The notes: a model not told the origin generated them from the letters alone. A stretch of 64,000 nucleotides of DNA from Babylonia areolata (GCF_041734735.1 NC_134904.1:41499148-41563147); one strand, 5' to 3'; positions 35,851 to 50,035 are shown, counted from the first letter of the stretch. Numbers and translations are program-made.

Positions 35851-36715
35851 TCTCCATCTACCCCTAATAAGTAATATCCCCTCCCCTGTTTTATGTCTGT
35901 TTCTCTCCATCTACCCCTAATAAGTAATATCCCCTCCCCTGTTTTATGTGTTTCTCTCCATCTACCCCTAATATCCCCTCCCCTGTTTTATATCTGTTTC
36001 TCTCCATCTACCCCTAATATCCCCTCCCCTGTTTTATATCTGTTTCTCTCCATCTACCCCCAATATCCCCTCCCCTGTTTTATATCTGTTTCTCTCCATC
36101 TATCCCTAATATCCCCTCCCCCATTTTTATGTCTGTTTTTATCTGTCTTTCCCTTATACCCCTACCATTTTTATGTCTGTATCTGTCTTTCCCTTATACC
36201 CCCTTTCCCATTTTTATGTCTGTTTCTCTCCATCTACCCCTGATAATCCCCTCCCCCATTTTTATGTCTGTTTCTTTCTATCTACTACATTACACTATAC
36301 CCATAGCATCCCCTGCCCCAATTTTATATTTTTTTCTCTATCTACCCATAACCCCCCCCCCCCCTACCCCACCCCACAAACACCCACCTCCCATTTTCAT
36401 CTCTCTATATCTACCCATATGCCCAACCCCACCCCTAAGCCGCCCACCATATTTATGTCTGTGTGTCTGTCTATCTACCCATAACATCCACCCCACCCAT
36501 GCCCAACACTCCCCATATTTATGTCTGTGTGTCTATCTATCTACCCATAGCATCCACCCCACCCAACCCCAACACGCCCCATATTTATGTCTGTGTCTTG
36601 CTATCTACCCATAGCATCCAACCCACCCATCCCCAACATGCCCCATATATAAGTCTGTGTGTCTTGCTATCTACCCATAGCATCCCACCCCTCCACCATT
36701 TTTATGTGTAACTAG
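35850..36715 (+). repeat. ~43-65 bp minisatellite, pyrimidine-rich
   Basis: Units built on GTCTGTTTCTCTCCATCTAC, CCCTAATATCCCCTCCCC and TGTTTTATAT, becoming diverged toward 36700 (GTCTGTGTGTCT, CTACCCATAGCATCC). Confidence 0.9.
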
Positions 36716-36824
36716 CCTCTCTTTGTCATACCCAGCATGACCAGTTGATTCTGTTTAGAGAAGAGTTTGATTGATAATATTTTGATTGAAGTGACTGGTT
36801 TAGTGATTACAGTGATAATTGTCT

Positions 36825-37440
36825 GCAGGAAAGCCTTTCTGATGATTCACTGATTTAGTGTGGGGTTAGTGAGGGCAGAGAGGCCTTGCCTTTCTGATGA
36901 TTCACTGATTTAGTGTGGGGTTAGTGAGGGCAGAGAGGCCTTGCCTTTCTGATGATTCACTGATTTAGTGTGGGGTTAGTGAGGGCAGAGAGGCCTTGCC
37001 TTTCTGATGATTCACTGATTTAGTGTGGGGTTAGTGAGGGCAGAGAGGCCTTGCCTTTCTGATGATTCACTGATTTAGTGTGGGGTTAGTGAGGGCAGTG
37101 GGGCCTTGCCTTTCTGATGATTCACTGATTTAGTGTGGGGTTAGTGAGGGCAGAGAGGCCTTGCCTTTCTGATGATTCACTGATTTAGTGTGGGGTTAGT
37201 GAGGGCAGAGAGGCCTTGCCTTTCTGATGATTCACTGATTTAGTGTGGGGTAAGTGAGGGCAGAGAGGCCTTGCCTTTCTGATGATTCACTGATTTAGTG
37301 TGGGGTTAGTGAGGGCAGAGGGGCCTTGCCTTTCTGATGATTCACTGATTTAGTGTGGGGTTAGTGAGGGCAGAGAGGCCTTGCCTTTCTGATGATTCAC
37401 TGATTTAGTGTGGGGTTAGTGAGGGCAGAGGGGCGCCTTT
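36825..37440 (+). repeat. 55-bp minisatellite
   Basis: About 11 near-identical copies of TTCTGATGATTCACTGATTT plus AGTGTGGGGTTAGTGAGGGC and AGAGAGGCCTTGCC. The high identity suggests recent expansion. Confidence 0.95.
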
Positions 37441-38270
37441 CTGGACTATAAGCAGCAATTAACGTAGTACAGCAGAGCGTACCAGCTTGGTCATTTAGGA
37501 GTAAAGGTGGTGTCAGAAGGTTTTTTGAAGAGTTTGAAACAGTTTTTAGAAATAAAAGAAATCTTATCCCTTGTCATATGTACTGTGTCCAGTTATTTAT
37601 AGAAGAAGATGTATTAAAAGGATTAAGTCATTACATATTGGGTGATTTATATTTGTGTGATTGAATTTCTTACAATTTGAGGTTTGACTGCACAACTCTG
37701 TGAGAATGTGAACACAATGTGACTTTTTCCCCCCTTTTTGTGTGTGTTAAGGTTGTTGGGTGTTATTAGGTAATTAAAATATGTGTGGTTGAATTTATCA
37801 ATAATTTGATTTGACTTCATAAAAAACTGATTGTGAATGTAGACATGATGATGCCCGCTTTATCCGGTCTTGTACATAGAGTAGATGATGGAATTGTAGT
37901 GAAATTGTGCAGAAATATGCAACTTTTTTTTTCTTTTTCTTTTTCCCCCTTCCTTTGTATTTTTGTCTTTTTTTTCCAAAGTAATAGATAAATGAATAAA
38001 TAAAAGAAGAAGACAAATGCGACATGCACTGCACATTTCAGGAAGCAAGGTGCAGAAAACATGTGGAGAGTTTGATAGTAAAAGATGAAATTATTTCCAT
38101 GGAACCTGAGATGAAAAAGCATTCCAGAAGTCCTGTGTGTCTGACAGGGGAGAATAATGTGTGTTGCTTCAGTACTTCATGTTGATTTGCTTTTTGTCCC
38201 CCTTTCTTTTCCACCATTTGCCATTTGTTCAATGGTGAAGAAGAAAAAAAGGATCATGCCATGCATGTGT
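37441..38270. other. Unique AT-rich spacer
   Basis: About 830 bp with no recognised gene or repeat. Confidence 0.6.
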
Positions 38271-38349
38271 ATGTTTGTGTGTGTTGTCAGCATGTGAGTG
38301 GGTTGTCTGGTGTGAGTGACATTCACTTCTTTTTCTCATCAACATTCTC

Positions 38350-39800
38350 CCCCCCTGTCCAGGTGTTGTCATGTTGTCAACACATGAGTGGTTGTCTGAT
38401 GTGTTGAGTGACACTCCTGCCTTCCCCTGTCCAGGTGTTGTCATGTTGTCAACACATGAGTGGGTTGTCTGATGTGTTGAGTGACACTCCTGCCTTCCCC
38501 TGTCCAGGTGTTGTCATGTTGTCAACACATGAGTGGGTTGTCTGATGTGTTGAGTGACACTCCTGCCTTCCCCTGTCCAGGTGTTGTCATGTTGTCAACA
38601 CATGAGTGGGTTGTCTGATGTGTTGAGTGACACTCCTGCCTTCCCCAGTCCAGGTGTTGTCATGTTGTCAACACATGAGTGGGTTGTCTGATGTGTTGAG
38701 TGACACTCCTGCCTTCCCCAGTCCAGGTGTTGTCATGTTGTCAACACATGAGTGGGTTGTCTGATGTGTTGAGTGACACTCCTGCCTTCCCCTGTCCAGG
38801 TGTTGTCATGTTGTCAACACATGAGTGGGTTGTCTGATGTGTTGAGTGACACTCCTGCCTTCCCCTGTCCAGGTGTTGTCATGTTGTCAACACATGAGTG
38901 GGTTGTCTGATGTGTTGAGTGACACTCCTGCCTTCCCCTGTCCAGGTGTTGTCATGTTGTCAACACATGAGTGGGTTGTCTGATGTGTTGAGTGACACTC
39001 CTGCCTTCCCCAGTCCAGGTGTTGTCATGTTGTCAACACATGAGTGGGTTGTCTGATGTGTTGAGTGACACACCTGCCTTCCCCAGTCCAGGTGTTGTCA
39101 TGTTGTCAACACATGAGTGGGTTGTCTGATGTGTTGAGTGACACTCCTGCCTTCCCCTGTCCAGGTGTTGTCATGTTGTCAACACATGAGTGGGTTGTCT
39201 GATGTGTTGAGTGACACACCTGCCTTCCCCAGTCCAGGTGTTGTCATGTTGTCAACACATGAGTGGGTTGTCTGATGTGTTGAGTGACACACCTGCCTTC
39301 CCCAGTCCAGGTGTTGTCATGTTGTCAACACATGAGTGGGTTGTCTGATGTGTTGAGTGACACTCCTGCCTTCCCCTGTCCAGGTGTTGTCATGTTGTCA
39401 ACACATGAGTGGGTTGTCTGATGTGTTGAGTGACACTCCTGCCTTCCCCAGTCCAGGTGTTGTCATGTTGTCAACACATGAGTGGGTTGTCTGATGTGTT
39501 GAGTGACACTCCTGCCTTCCCCAGTCCAGGTGTTGTCATGTTGTCAACACATGAGTAGGTTGTCTGATGTGTTGAGTGACACTCCTGCCTTCCCCTGTCC
39601 AGGTGTTGTCATGTTGTCAACACATGAGTGGGTTGTCTGATGTGTTGAGTGACACTCCTGCCTTCCCCAGTCCAGGTGTTGTCATGTTGTCAACACATGA
39701 GTGGGTTGTCTGATGTGTTGAGTGACACTCCTGCCTTCCCCAGTCCAGGTGTTTTGAAGATGGGAGTGGGTTGTCTGATGTGTTGAGTGACACTCACTCC
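38350..39800 (+). repeat. 73-bp minisatellite
   Basis: About 19-20 nearly identical units: CCAGGTGTTGTCATGTTGTC, AACACATGAGTGGGTTGTCT, GATGTGTTGAGTGACACTCC, TGCCTTCCCC(T/A)GT. Confidence 0.96.
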
Positions 39801-39994
39801 TTTTTCTTATCCCCATTCTCCTCCAGTCTAGGTCAGTTCAGTTTCAGGCAAGTGTCTAAGCATGCAGACTCACCCACCAGATCGTTTACATTAACATGAA
39901 ATGTAATAATTCAGTAAATTAAGTAAATACATGAAAATATGATAAAATGAAAGGTGTCGATGGAAAATGATTGAAATAAAACAAGTTGACCAGT

Positions 39995-40988
39995 CCATGA
40001 CAGTCACACGTTTGGTTGGAATGAGTGACACTTAAGTCACATGTTTGGTTGGAATGAGTGACACTTACCGTCACATGTTTGGTTGGAATGAGTGACACTT
40101 ACAGTCACATGTTTGGTTGGAATGAGTGACACTTACCGTCACATGTTTGGTTGGAATGAGTGACACTTACCGTCACATGTTTGGTTGGAATGAGTGACTC
40201 TTTCAGTCACATGTTTGGTTGGAATGAGTGACTCTTACAGTCACATGTTTGGTTGGAATGAGTGACTCTTAGTCTTAGTCTTACAGTCGCATGCTTGGTT
40301 GGAATGAGTGACTCTTTCAGTCACATGTTTGGTTGGAATGAGTGACTCTTACAGTCACATGTTTGGTTGGAATGAGTGACACTTACCGTCACATGTTTGG
40401 TTGGAATGAGTGACTCTTACAGTCACATGCTTGGTTGGAATGAGTGACTCTTACCGTCACATGTTTGGTTGGAATGAGTGACACTTACCGTCACATGTTT
40501 GGTTGGAATGAGTGACTCTTACAGTCACATGCTTGGTTGGAATGAGTGACTCTTACAGTCACATGTTTGGTTGGAATGAGTGACTCTTAGTCTTAGTCTT
40601 ACAGTTGCATGCTTGGTTGGAATGAGTGACTCTTTCAGTCACATGTTTGGTTGGAATGAGTGACACTTACCGTCACATGCTTGGTTGGAATGAGTGACAC
40701 TTACAGTCACATGCTTGGTTGGAATGAGTGACACTTACAGTCACATGCTTGGTTGGAATGAGTGACTCTTACCGTCACATGTTTGGTTGGAATGAGTGAC
40801 TCTTTCAGTCACATGTTTGGTTGGAATGAGTGACACTTACAGTCACACGTTTGGTTGGAATGAGTGACACTTACCGTCACATGTTTGGTTGGAATGAGTG
40901 ACACTTACCGTCACATGTTTGGTTGGAATGAGTGACACTTACAGTCACATGTTTGGTTGGAATGAGTGATACTGTTTGGTTGGAATGA
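39995..40988 (+). repeat. 34-bp minisatellite
   Basis: About 29 units of CAGTCACATGTTTGGTTGGA plus ATGAGTGACACTTA. It is directly followed, without spacer, by the next array. Confidence 0.95.
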
Positions 40989-43900
40989 GTGATACTTACA
41001 GTCAACACATTGAAAACAGTGTATCCCTGACTTCCACACCATAACAGTGAAAACAGTGTATCCCTGACTTCCACACCACAACACACTGAAAACAGTGTAT
41101 CCCTGACTTCCACACCATAACGTTGAAAACAGTGAATCCCTGACTTCCACACCACAACACACTGAAAACAGTGTATCCCTGACTTCCACACCACAACACA
41201 TTGAAAACAGTGTATCCCTGACTTCCACACCATAACATTGAAAACAGTGTATCCCTGACTTCCACACCATAACATTGAAAACAGTGAATCCCTGACTTCT
41301 ACACCACAACATTGAAAACAGTGAATCCCTAACTTCCACACCACAACACTGAAAACAGTGAATCCCTGACTTCTACACCACAACATTGAAAACAGTGAAT
41401 CCCTGACTACCACACCACAACACATTGAAAACAGTGTATCCCTGACTTCCACACCACAACACATTGAAAACAGTGTATCTCTGACTTCCACACCATAACA
41501 CACTGAAAATAGTGTCTCCCTGACTTCCACACCATAACATTGAAAACAGTGTATCCCTGACTTCTACACCACAACACATTGAAAACAGTGTATCCCTGAC
41601 TTCCACACCACAACACATTGAAAACAGTGTATCCCTGACTTCCACACCATAACACACTGAAAATAGTGTCTCCCTGACTTCCACACCACAACACATTGAA
41701 AACAGTGTATCCCTGACTTCCACACCATAACATTGAAAACAGTGTCTCCCTGACTTCCACACCACAACACATTTAAAACAGTGTATCCCTGACTTCCACA
41801 CCATAACATTGAAAACAGTGTATCCCTGACTTCCACACCATAACAGTGAAAACAGTGTATCCCTGACTTCCACACCACAACACATTGAAAACAGTGTATC
41901 CCTGACTTCCACACCATAACATTGAAAACAGTGTCTCCCTGACTTCCACACCACAACACATTGAAAACAGTGTATCCCTGACTTCCACACCACAACACAT
42001 TGAAAACAATGTATCCCTGACTACCACACCACAACACATTGAAAACAGTGTATCCCTGACTTCCACACCATAACATTGAAAACAGTGTATCCCTGACTTC
42101 CACACCATAACATTGAAAACAGTGAATCCCTGACTTCCACACCATAACATTGAAAACAGTGTATCCCTGACTTCCACACCATAACATTGAAAACAGTGTA
42201 TCCCTGACTTCCACACCACAACACACTGAAAACAGTGAATCCCTGACTTCCACACCATAACATTGAAAACAGTGTATCCCTGACTTCCACACCACAACAC
42301 ATTGAAAAACGTGTATCCCTGACTTCCACACCACAACACATTGAAAACAGTGTATCCCTGACTACCACACCACAACACATTGAAAACAGTGTATCCCTGA
42401 CTTCCACACCATAACATTGAAAACAGTGTATCCCTGACTTCCACACCACAACACATTGAAAACAGTGTATCCCTGACTTCCACACCACAACACATTTAAA
42501 ACAGTGTATCCCTGACTTCCACACCATAACACACTGAAAACAGTGTATCCCTGACTTCCACACCACAACACATTGAAAACAGTGTATCCCTGACTTCCAC
42601 ACCATAACAGTGAAAACAGTGTATCCCTGACTTCCACACCACAACACATTGAAAACAGTGTATCCCTGACTTCCACACCACAACACATTGAAAACAGTGT
42701 ATCCCTGACTTCCACACCATAACATTGAAAACAGTGTATCCCTGACTTCCACACCACAACACATTGAAAACAATGTATCCCTGACTACCACACCACAACA
42801 CATTGAAAACAATGTATCCCTGACTACCACACCACAACACATTGAAAACAGTGTATCCCTGACTTCCACACCATAACATTGAAAACAGTGTATCCCTGAC
42901 TTCCACACCATAACATTGAAAACAGTGAATCCCTGACTTCCACACCACAACACATTGAAAACAGTGTATCCCTGACTTCCACACCATACCATTGAAAACA
43001 GTGTATCCCTGACTTCCACACCATAACATTGAAAACAGTGTATCCCTGACTTCCACACCACAACACACTGAAAACAGTGAATCCCTGACTTCCACACCAT
43101 AACATTGAAAACAGTGTATCCCTGACTTCCACACCACAACACATTGAAAAACGTGTATCCCTGACTTCCACACCACAACACATTGAAAACAGTGTATCCC
43201 TGACTACCACACCACAACACATTGAAAACAGTGTATCCCTGACTTCCACACCATAACATTGAAAACAGTGTATCCCTGACTTCCACACCACAACACATTG
43301 AAAACAGTGTATCCCTGACTTCCACACCACAACACATTGAAAACAGTGTATCCCTGACTTCCACACCATAACACACTGAAAACAGTGTATCCCTGACTTC
43401 CACACCACGACACATTGAAAACAGTGTATCCCTGACTTCCACACCATAACACATTGAAAACAGTGTATCCCTGACTTCCACACCACAACACATTGAAAAC
43501 AGTGTATCCCTGACTACCATACCACAACATTGAAAACAGTGAATCCCTGACTTCCACACCACAACATTGAAAACAGTGTATCCCTGACTTCCACACCATA
43601 ACATTGAAAACAGTGTATCCCTGACTTCCACACCACAACACATTGAAAACAGTGTATCCCTGACTTCCACACCATAACATTGAAAACAGTGTATCCCTGA
43701 CTTCCACACCATAACATTGAAAACAGTGTATCCCTGACTTCCACACCACAACACATTGAAAACAGTGTATCCCTGACTTCCACACCATACCATTGAAAAC
43801 AGTGTATCCCTGACTTCCACACCATAACATTGAAAACAGTGTATCCCTGACTTCCACACCACAACACACTGAAAACAGTGTATCCCTGACTTCCACACCA

Positions 43901-44550
43901 TAACATTGAAAACAGTGTATCCCTGACTTCCACACCACAACACATTGAAAACAGTGTATCCCTGACTACCACACCACAACACACTGAAAACAGTGTCTCC
44001 CTGACTTCCACACCATAACATTGAAAACAGTGTATCCCTGACTTCCACACCATAACATTGAAAACAGTGTATCCCTGACTTCCACACCACAACACATTGA
44101 AAACAGTGTATCCCTGACTACCACACCACAACACATTGAAAACAGTGTATCCCTGACTACCACACCACAACACACTGAAAACAGTGTATCCCTGACTACC
44201 ACACCACAACACACTGAAAACAGTGTATCCCTGACTACCACACCACAACACATTGAAAACAGTGTATCCCTGACTACCACACCACAACACACTGAAAACA
44301 GTGTATCCCTGACTTCCACACCATAACATTGAAAACAGTGTATCCCTGACTTCCACACCATAACATTGAAAACAGTGTATCCCTGACTTCCACACCACAA
44401 CACATTGAAAACAGTGTATCCCTGACTTCCACACCACAACACATTGAAAACAGTGTATCCCTGACTACCACACCACAACACACTGAAAACAGTGTATCCC
44501 TGACTACCACACCACAACACACTGAAAACAGTGTCTCCCTGACTTCCACA
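40989..44550 (+). repeat. ~38 bp minisatellite, about 3.6 kb
   Basis: Roughly 95 units of TTGAAAACAGTGTATCCCTG plus ACTTCCACACCA(C/T)AACA(CA). It is the largest array of the window. Minus-strand ORFs up to 689 codons with MVWKSGIHCFQCY-like repeats arise from it and are not genes. Confidence 0.96.
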
Positions 44551-44925
44551 CCCAAATGTTGTGAAGTCTGCAGAATGATTTAGCCCCAAATGGTGTGAAG
44601 TCTGCAGAATAATTTAGTCCCAAATCATGAGAAGTCTGCAGAATGATGTAGCCCCAAATGTTGTGAAGTCTGCAGAATGATTTAGCCCCAAATGGTGTGA
44701 AGTCTGCAGAATAATTTAGTCCCAAATCATGAGAAATCTGCAGAATGATTTAGCCCCAAACAGTTTGAAGTCAGCAGAATAATTCAGATCCAAATGGTGT
44801 GAAGTCAGCAGAATTATTTATTCCCAAATGGTGTGAAGTCTTCAGAATAATTTAGCTCCAAGTGGTGTGAAGTCAGCAGAATAATTTAGCTCCAAATGGT
44901 TTGAAGTCAACAGAATAATTTTGCG
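44551..44925 (+). repeat. ~34 bp minisatellite
   Basis: About 11 units of TGTGAAGTCTGCAGAATGAT plus TTAGCCCCAAATGG, abutting the previous array. Confidence 0.92.
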
Positions 44926-45224
44926 AAGTCAACTCGGTGCAAACTTTAGGCCTCAGTTGCAATTTATCTGAATTCTCCAACCTCCTCAAAGTCTTACGGT
45001 CTCCATCCCAGAAAATGATAGATCAAAGCGACAAGAAAAAAAAGAAGAAAAAAATACAGATGGGCTCAGAGAGGAGAGAAAAAGCAATAAAGAAGCAGGG
45101 AATTTGCTGTGTGGAACTGGATTCTCAAACTGTTGAGTGAAACAAGTTCAAGCCTGCTTACTTTCAGCTTTGTCCTGTTCATGCTCTGGCATGATTCTGA
45201 AACTGTAGAGTGAAGCCAGGTCAC

Positions 45225-45735
45225 GCTTGCCATCTAATCTGGCTTTCCCCAGGTGTAGCAATTATGATGTCCTTGGCCATCTTATCTAGCTTTCCCCAGG
45301 TGTAGCCATTCTCATGTCCTTGGCCAGCTTTCCCCAGGTGTAGCCATTCTCATGTCCTTGGCCAGCTTTCCCCTGGTGTAGCCATTCTCATGTCCTTGGC
45401 CATCTTATCTAGCTTTCCCCAGGTGTAGCCATTCTCATGTCCTTGGCCATCTTATCTAGCTTTCCCCAGGTGTAGCCATTCTCATGTCCTTGGCCAGCTT
45501 TCCCCTGGTGTAGCCATTCTCATGTCCTTGGCCAGCTTTCCCCTGGTGTAGCCATTCTCATGTCCTTGGCCAGCTTTCCCCAGGTGTAGCCATTCTCATG
45601 TCCTTGGCCAGCTTTCCCCTGGTGTAGCCATTCTCATGTCCTTGGCCAGCTTTCCCCTGGCGTAGCCATTCTCATGTCCTTGGCCAGCTTTCCCCTGGTG
45701 TAGCCATTCTCATGTCCTTGGCCATCTTATCTAGC
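45225..45735 (+). repeat. ~38-52 bp minisatellite
   Basis: About 12 units of CTTTCCCCAGGTGTAGCCAT plus TCTCATGTCCTTGGCCA, with an optional TCTTATCTAG insert. Confidence 0.94.
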
Positions 45736-46695
45736 TTTCCTGTCCTGTGAAGCTGTCTCCATCTCCTGTAGTAAAGCTCTGTCTCCATCTCCTGTGCAGT
45801 GAAGCTCTGTTTCCATTTCCTGTGCAGTGAAGCTGTCTCCATCTCCTGTCCAGTGAAGCTCTGTTTCCATTTCCTGTGCAGTGAAGCTGTCTCCATCTCC
45901 TGTCCAGTGAAGCTCTGTCTCCATCTCCTGTCCAGTGAAGCTCTGTTTCCATTTCCTGTCCAGTGAAGCTGTCTCCATCTCCTGTCCAGTGAAGCTATGT
46001 TTCCATCTGTGCTGTGAAGCTCAGTCTCCATCTCCTGTGCAGTGAAGCTCAGTCTCCATCTCCTGTCCAGTGAAGCTCTGTTTCCATCTCCTGTCCAGTG
46101 AAGCTGTCTCCATCTCCTGTCCAGTGAAACTGTCTCTATCTCCTGTCCTTTGAAGCTCTGTCTCCATTTCCTGTCCAGTGAAGCTCTGTCTCCATCTCCT
46201 GTCCAGTGAAGCTCTGTCTCCATCTCCTGTCCAGTGAAGCTATGTTTCCATCTGTGCTGTGAAGCTCAGTCTCCATCTCCTGTCCAGTGAAGCTGTCTCC
46301 ATCTCCTGTCCAGTGAAGCTCTGTCTCCATCTCCTGTCCTGTGAAGCTCTGTCTCCATCTCCTGTGCAGTGAAGCTCTGTCTCCATCTCCTGTGCAGTGA
46401 AGCTATGTTTCCATCTCCTGTGCAGTGAAGCTGTCTCCATCTCCTGTCCAGTGAAGCTATGTTTCCATCTGTGCTGTGAAGCTCAGTCTCCATCTCCTGT
46501 GCAGTGAAGCTCAGTCTCCATCTCCTGTGCAGTGAAGCTCAGTCTCCATCTCCTGTGCAGTGAAGCTCTGTCTCCATCTCCTGTGCAGTGAAGCTCAGTC
46601 TCCATCTCCTGTGCAGTGAAGCTCAGTCTCCATCTCCTGTGCAGTGAAGCTCTGTCTCCATCTCCTGTAGTAAAGCTCGGCTTCCATCTGTCCAG
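45736..46695 (+). repeat. ~28 bp minisatellite
   Basis: About 35 units of TCTCCATCTCCTGTGCAGTG plus AAGCTCTG. It begins exactly where the previous array ends (TCTAGCTTTCC then TGTCCTGTGAAGC). Confidence 0.95.
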
Positions 46696-48062
46696 TGACA
46701 TCTGTTCCAGAGCATCCTCAACGACCATACTTGCACCTACTGCCCTCCATTGTGAAACTGAACAGTACGTTATTATTGTAACCTTATGATGCAAAATGGG
46801 GTGGTTGATTATGTCGTTTTTTGAGAGACAGAATGTTGCTTTAAGGTATTTGTAGAGATTTAACTTGCATGCTTTAGTTGTTGTTTGTTTTTATTTAGTG
46901 TTTTGAGGTGGTTGTTGGTTTGTTTTTTTGTTGTTGTTTTATTTTGTTTGTTTGTTGTTTTCTTCATATAAGTTTGATTCGCACACACTGAAATGAATGT
47001 GTCATTGTGTTTGATATGATGCACATGTTCTCAAATGTTACTGACTTTTTTTTCTTTTTCTTGTTTTTTCTTCTTTTTTAAAAATTTTTATAATGTGCTG
47101 TTGGAATGAGCAGTTGTTGTTTGAAACATGTAAATATTGGATAGGGGTTTTGTCTTTGTTGGTTTTGAGTTCAAGACAGCAAACTGAAAAATAAGGGGAC
47201 AACAACGTATTTCCAGGAAAAGGTCAGTTCTTATTGTCAGTATGTAACACATTTAATCATCAGTCCAAAAAATTGTGTGGCTGTAAATTTCATGAGTTAT
47301 GTATGTGTCAAAGAGGTCATTATATAAAACAGTTGACAAGTAAGTGCTTTGAAGGGGTCATTTATATAAAACAGTTGACAAGTAAGTGCTCATCTTGGGC
47401 AGTTCTGATAGGACCGACTGGACTGTAAGCAATCCTGTCAAATGTCAAGTGTTCAACTTCAAAGGTTCAAACTGATTTGTTTGTGTGTGTGTTTATATGT
47501 GTCATTGTGTCATTAGAAGGTTCAAAATGAAACCTTAGATTGTCATCATCTTGTTTTTGTTTTTGTTTTTTCAGTGGGAATGGGCAAAGTTTTCTGTCCC
47601 AGCATCAAACTGCAATTAGAGCAAGATGTGTAACTCATATCCAGTTGGGTTTTGTTTTTGTTGTTGTTGTTGTTTGTTTTTTAAAATCCTTCGAATGATT
47701 CCAAAGCCTGACTTTTTTGTGGAAATATGTAATTATGCCATTCAGTGGGCATGTCTGTGGTCAGGTAGACTTGTGTATGTGAGTGTGTGTGTGTGCTTGC
47801 TTGCTTCTTGTGCTTGTGGAAAAATTCTCATTGTTTTCTACATGATAATTATGTTCTTAGCTTATAACATCTACTTTGCAGAGAGGTCCGTGTTCTGTTT
47901 TGAGTGTGCATGTTCCTGAGAGGGAGTGTATGTGTGTGTGTGTGTGTGTGTGTGAATACTTGGAATAATATGTGTGGTAGAGAGATTCTGTGGGATACTG
48001 GCAGTGTTGTTCAGTGCATTCGAATAAATGGTGAAGGCTTTCATTGCTGTTTTGTTCTGCTC

Positions 48063-48095
<33 letters not shown>

Positions 48096-48115
48096 CAATG
48101 AAGGTCACTTTTCAT
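46696..48115. other. AT/GT-rich spacer, no gene seen
   Basis: Mostly unique sequence with T-rich runs, a tandem pair near 47310-47395 (CATTATATAAAACAGTTGAC with AAGTAAGTGC), a (GT)n run near 47933-47954 and (GA)n near 48077-48094. No conserved ORF. Confidence 0.6.
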
Positions 48116-48119
48116 TGGG

Positions 48120-48405
48120 ATGAGATGACAAACCAAGGTCCTGTATGGTAACTTAGAACAACTTATCCATAGCAACTGGCAGTCAATCTTGTCCTGTATG
48201 GTAACTTAGAACAACTTATCCATAGCAACTGGCAGTCAATCTTGTCCTGTATGGTAACTTAGAACAACTTTCCATAGCAACTGGCAGTCAATCTTGTCCT
48301 GTATGGTAACTTAGAACAACTTTCCATAGCAACTGGCAGTCAATCTTGTCCTGTATGGTAACTTAGAACAACTTATCCATAGCAACTGGCAGTCAGTCTT
48401 GTCAG
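48120..48405 (+). repeat. 53-bp minisatellite
   Basis: Five copies of TCCTGTATGGTAACTTAGAA plus CAACTTATCCATAGCAACTG and GCAGTCAATCTTG. Confidence 0.95.
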
Positions 48406-49115
48406 TGAATGCTAGATTTATGTGGACACATTAGGGATGACTGAGCATTCAGAAACTGAACAGCATTGCTCCATGGTGACGTACTCTTTCCAGGGAGAGC
48501 AGTCCAAATTTCATACAGATAATCCATCATGACAAAAAGTAACACAATACAAATACAATCAAAACTTTTTTCACTGTGAGTGTACCTGAGGATACAACTT
48601 AACAATGAAAGTTATTATGCAACTCTTTTAATCCCAAGTGCATGTCACGGCAGTTTACCCCCTTCCAAATCTTAGGATTAAGTACAGCTGTTTTCTGGTA
48701 CCACTAACTATGGCCTGAAATGTAGCTGGTGGAATCCGGATCACAAATACACTAAGGCAGAAAAGCAAGATGGGGCAATGTTGATGTTACACACTGCTAA
48801 GCAGAGCAATAGCTGAGTGGGCGTATGACTAGGCATGCGGCGCAACAATGGCGAAAAACTACTCTAAATATTCCTTGTGTGTTTATAATGGGGATCATGT
48901 CAGACTGCTGGACAGATAGTGATTTTGGTTAATGTTAATTCCACACCCTTCAACACTGTCTACTTTGAATGTTCAACTAAGTGTGTATGGCCAAACTGCC
49001 AGAACAGTCTGACAGAAAGAGAGAGAGCATGCAGGCAGTGAACAAGCAGTCTTGAAAGACTGACAAACTACTTCGTCTATAGAAAACAAAGGGATAGGGC
49101 AGGCAAGACAGAAGG
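48406..49115. other. Spacer with degraded SINE fragment
   Basis: 48490-48560 resembles, inverted, the 31636-31700 SINE block (CCAGGGAGAGCAGTCC, AAATTTCATACAGA). The rest is unique with no gene. Confidence 0.5.
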
Positions 49116-50035
49116 GGTGACTGCATTGTGGAGCAGTGACAATAACCTATTGCACTGTGGAGCAGTGACAGTAACCTATTGCACCGTGGAACAGTGACAA
49201 TAACCTACTGCATTGTGGAACAGTGACAATAACCTACTGCATTGTGGAGCAGTGACAATAACCTACTGCATTGTGGAGCAGTGACAATAACCTACTGCAT
49301 TGTGGAACAGTGACAATAACCTATTGCATTGTGGAGCAGTGACAATAACCTATTGCACCGTGGAGCAGTGACAATAACCTATTGCAATGTGGAACAGTGA
49401 CAATAACCTACTGCATTGTGGAGCAGTGACAATAAGCAGTGACAATACCCTATTGCATTGTGGAGCAGTGACAATAACCTACTGCATTGTGGAGCAGTGA
49501 CAATAACCTATTGCACCGTGGAGCAGTGACAATAACCTATTGCAATGTGGAACAGTGACAATAACCTACTGCATTGTGGAGCAGTGACAATAACCTACTG
49601 CATTGTGGAGCAGTGACAATAAGCAGTGACAATAACCTATTGCATTGTGGAGCAGTGACAATAACCTACTGCACTGTGGAGCAGTGACAATAACCTATTG
49701 CACCGTGGAGCAGTGACAATAACCTATTGCAATGTGGAACAGTGACAATAACCTACTGCATTGTGGAGCAGTGACAATAAGCAGTGACAATAACCTATTG
49801 CATTGTGGAGCAGTGACAATAACCTACTGCACTGTGGAGCAGTGACAATAACCTATTGCACTGTGGAGCAGTGACAATAACCTGTTGCACTGTGGAGCAG
49901 TGACAATAACCTGTTGCACTGTGGAGCAGTGACAATAACCTGTTGCACTGTGGAGCAGTGACAATAACCTGTTGCATTGTGGAGCAGTGACAATAACCTA
50001 CTGCACTGTGGAGCAGTGACAATAACCTATGCATA
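49116..50035 (+). repeat. 29-bp minisatellite
   Basis: About 31 units of GCATTGTGGAGCAGTGACAA plus TAACCTACT, some with a 14-bp nested duplication AAGCAGTGACAATA. Confidence 0.95.

Noticed and set aside
42021-44090. 689-codon minus-strand ORF
   Set aside because: Generated by a ~38 bp minisatellite; all frames and both strands show similar repeats, no splice or start context.
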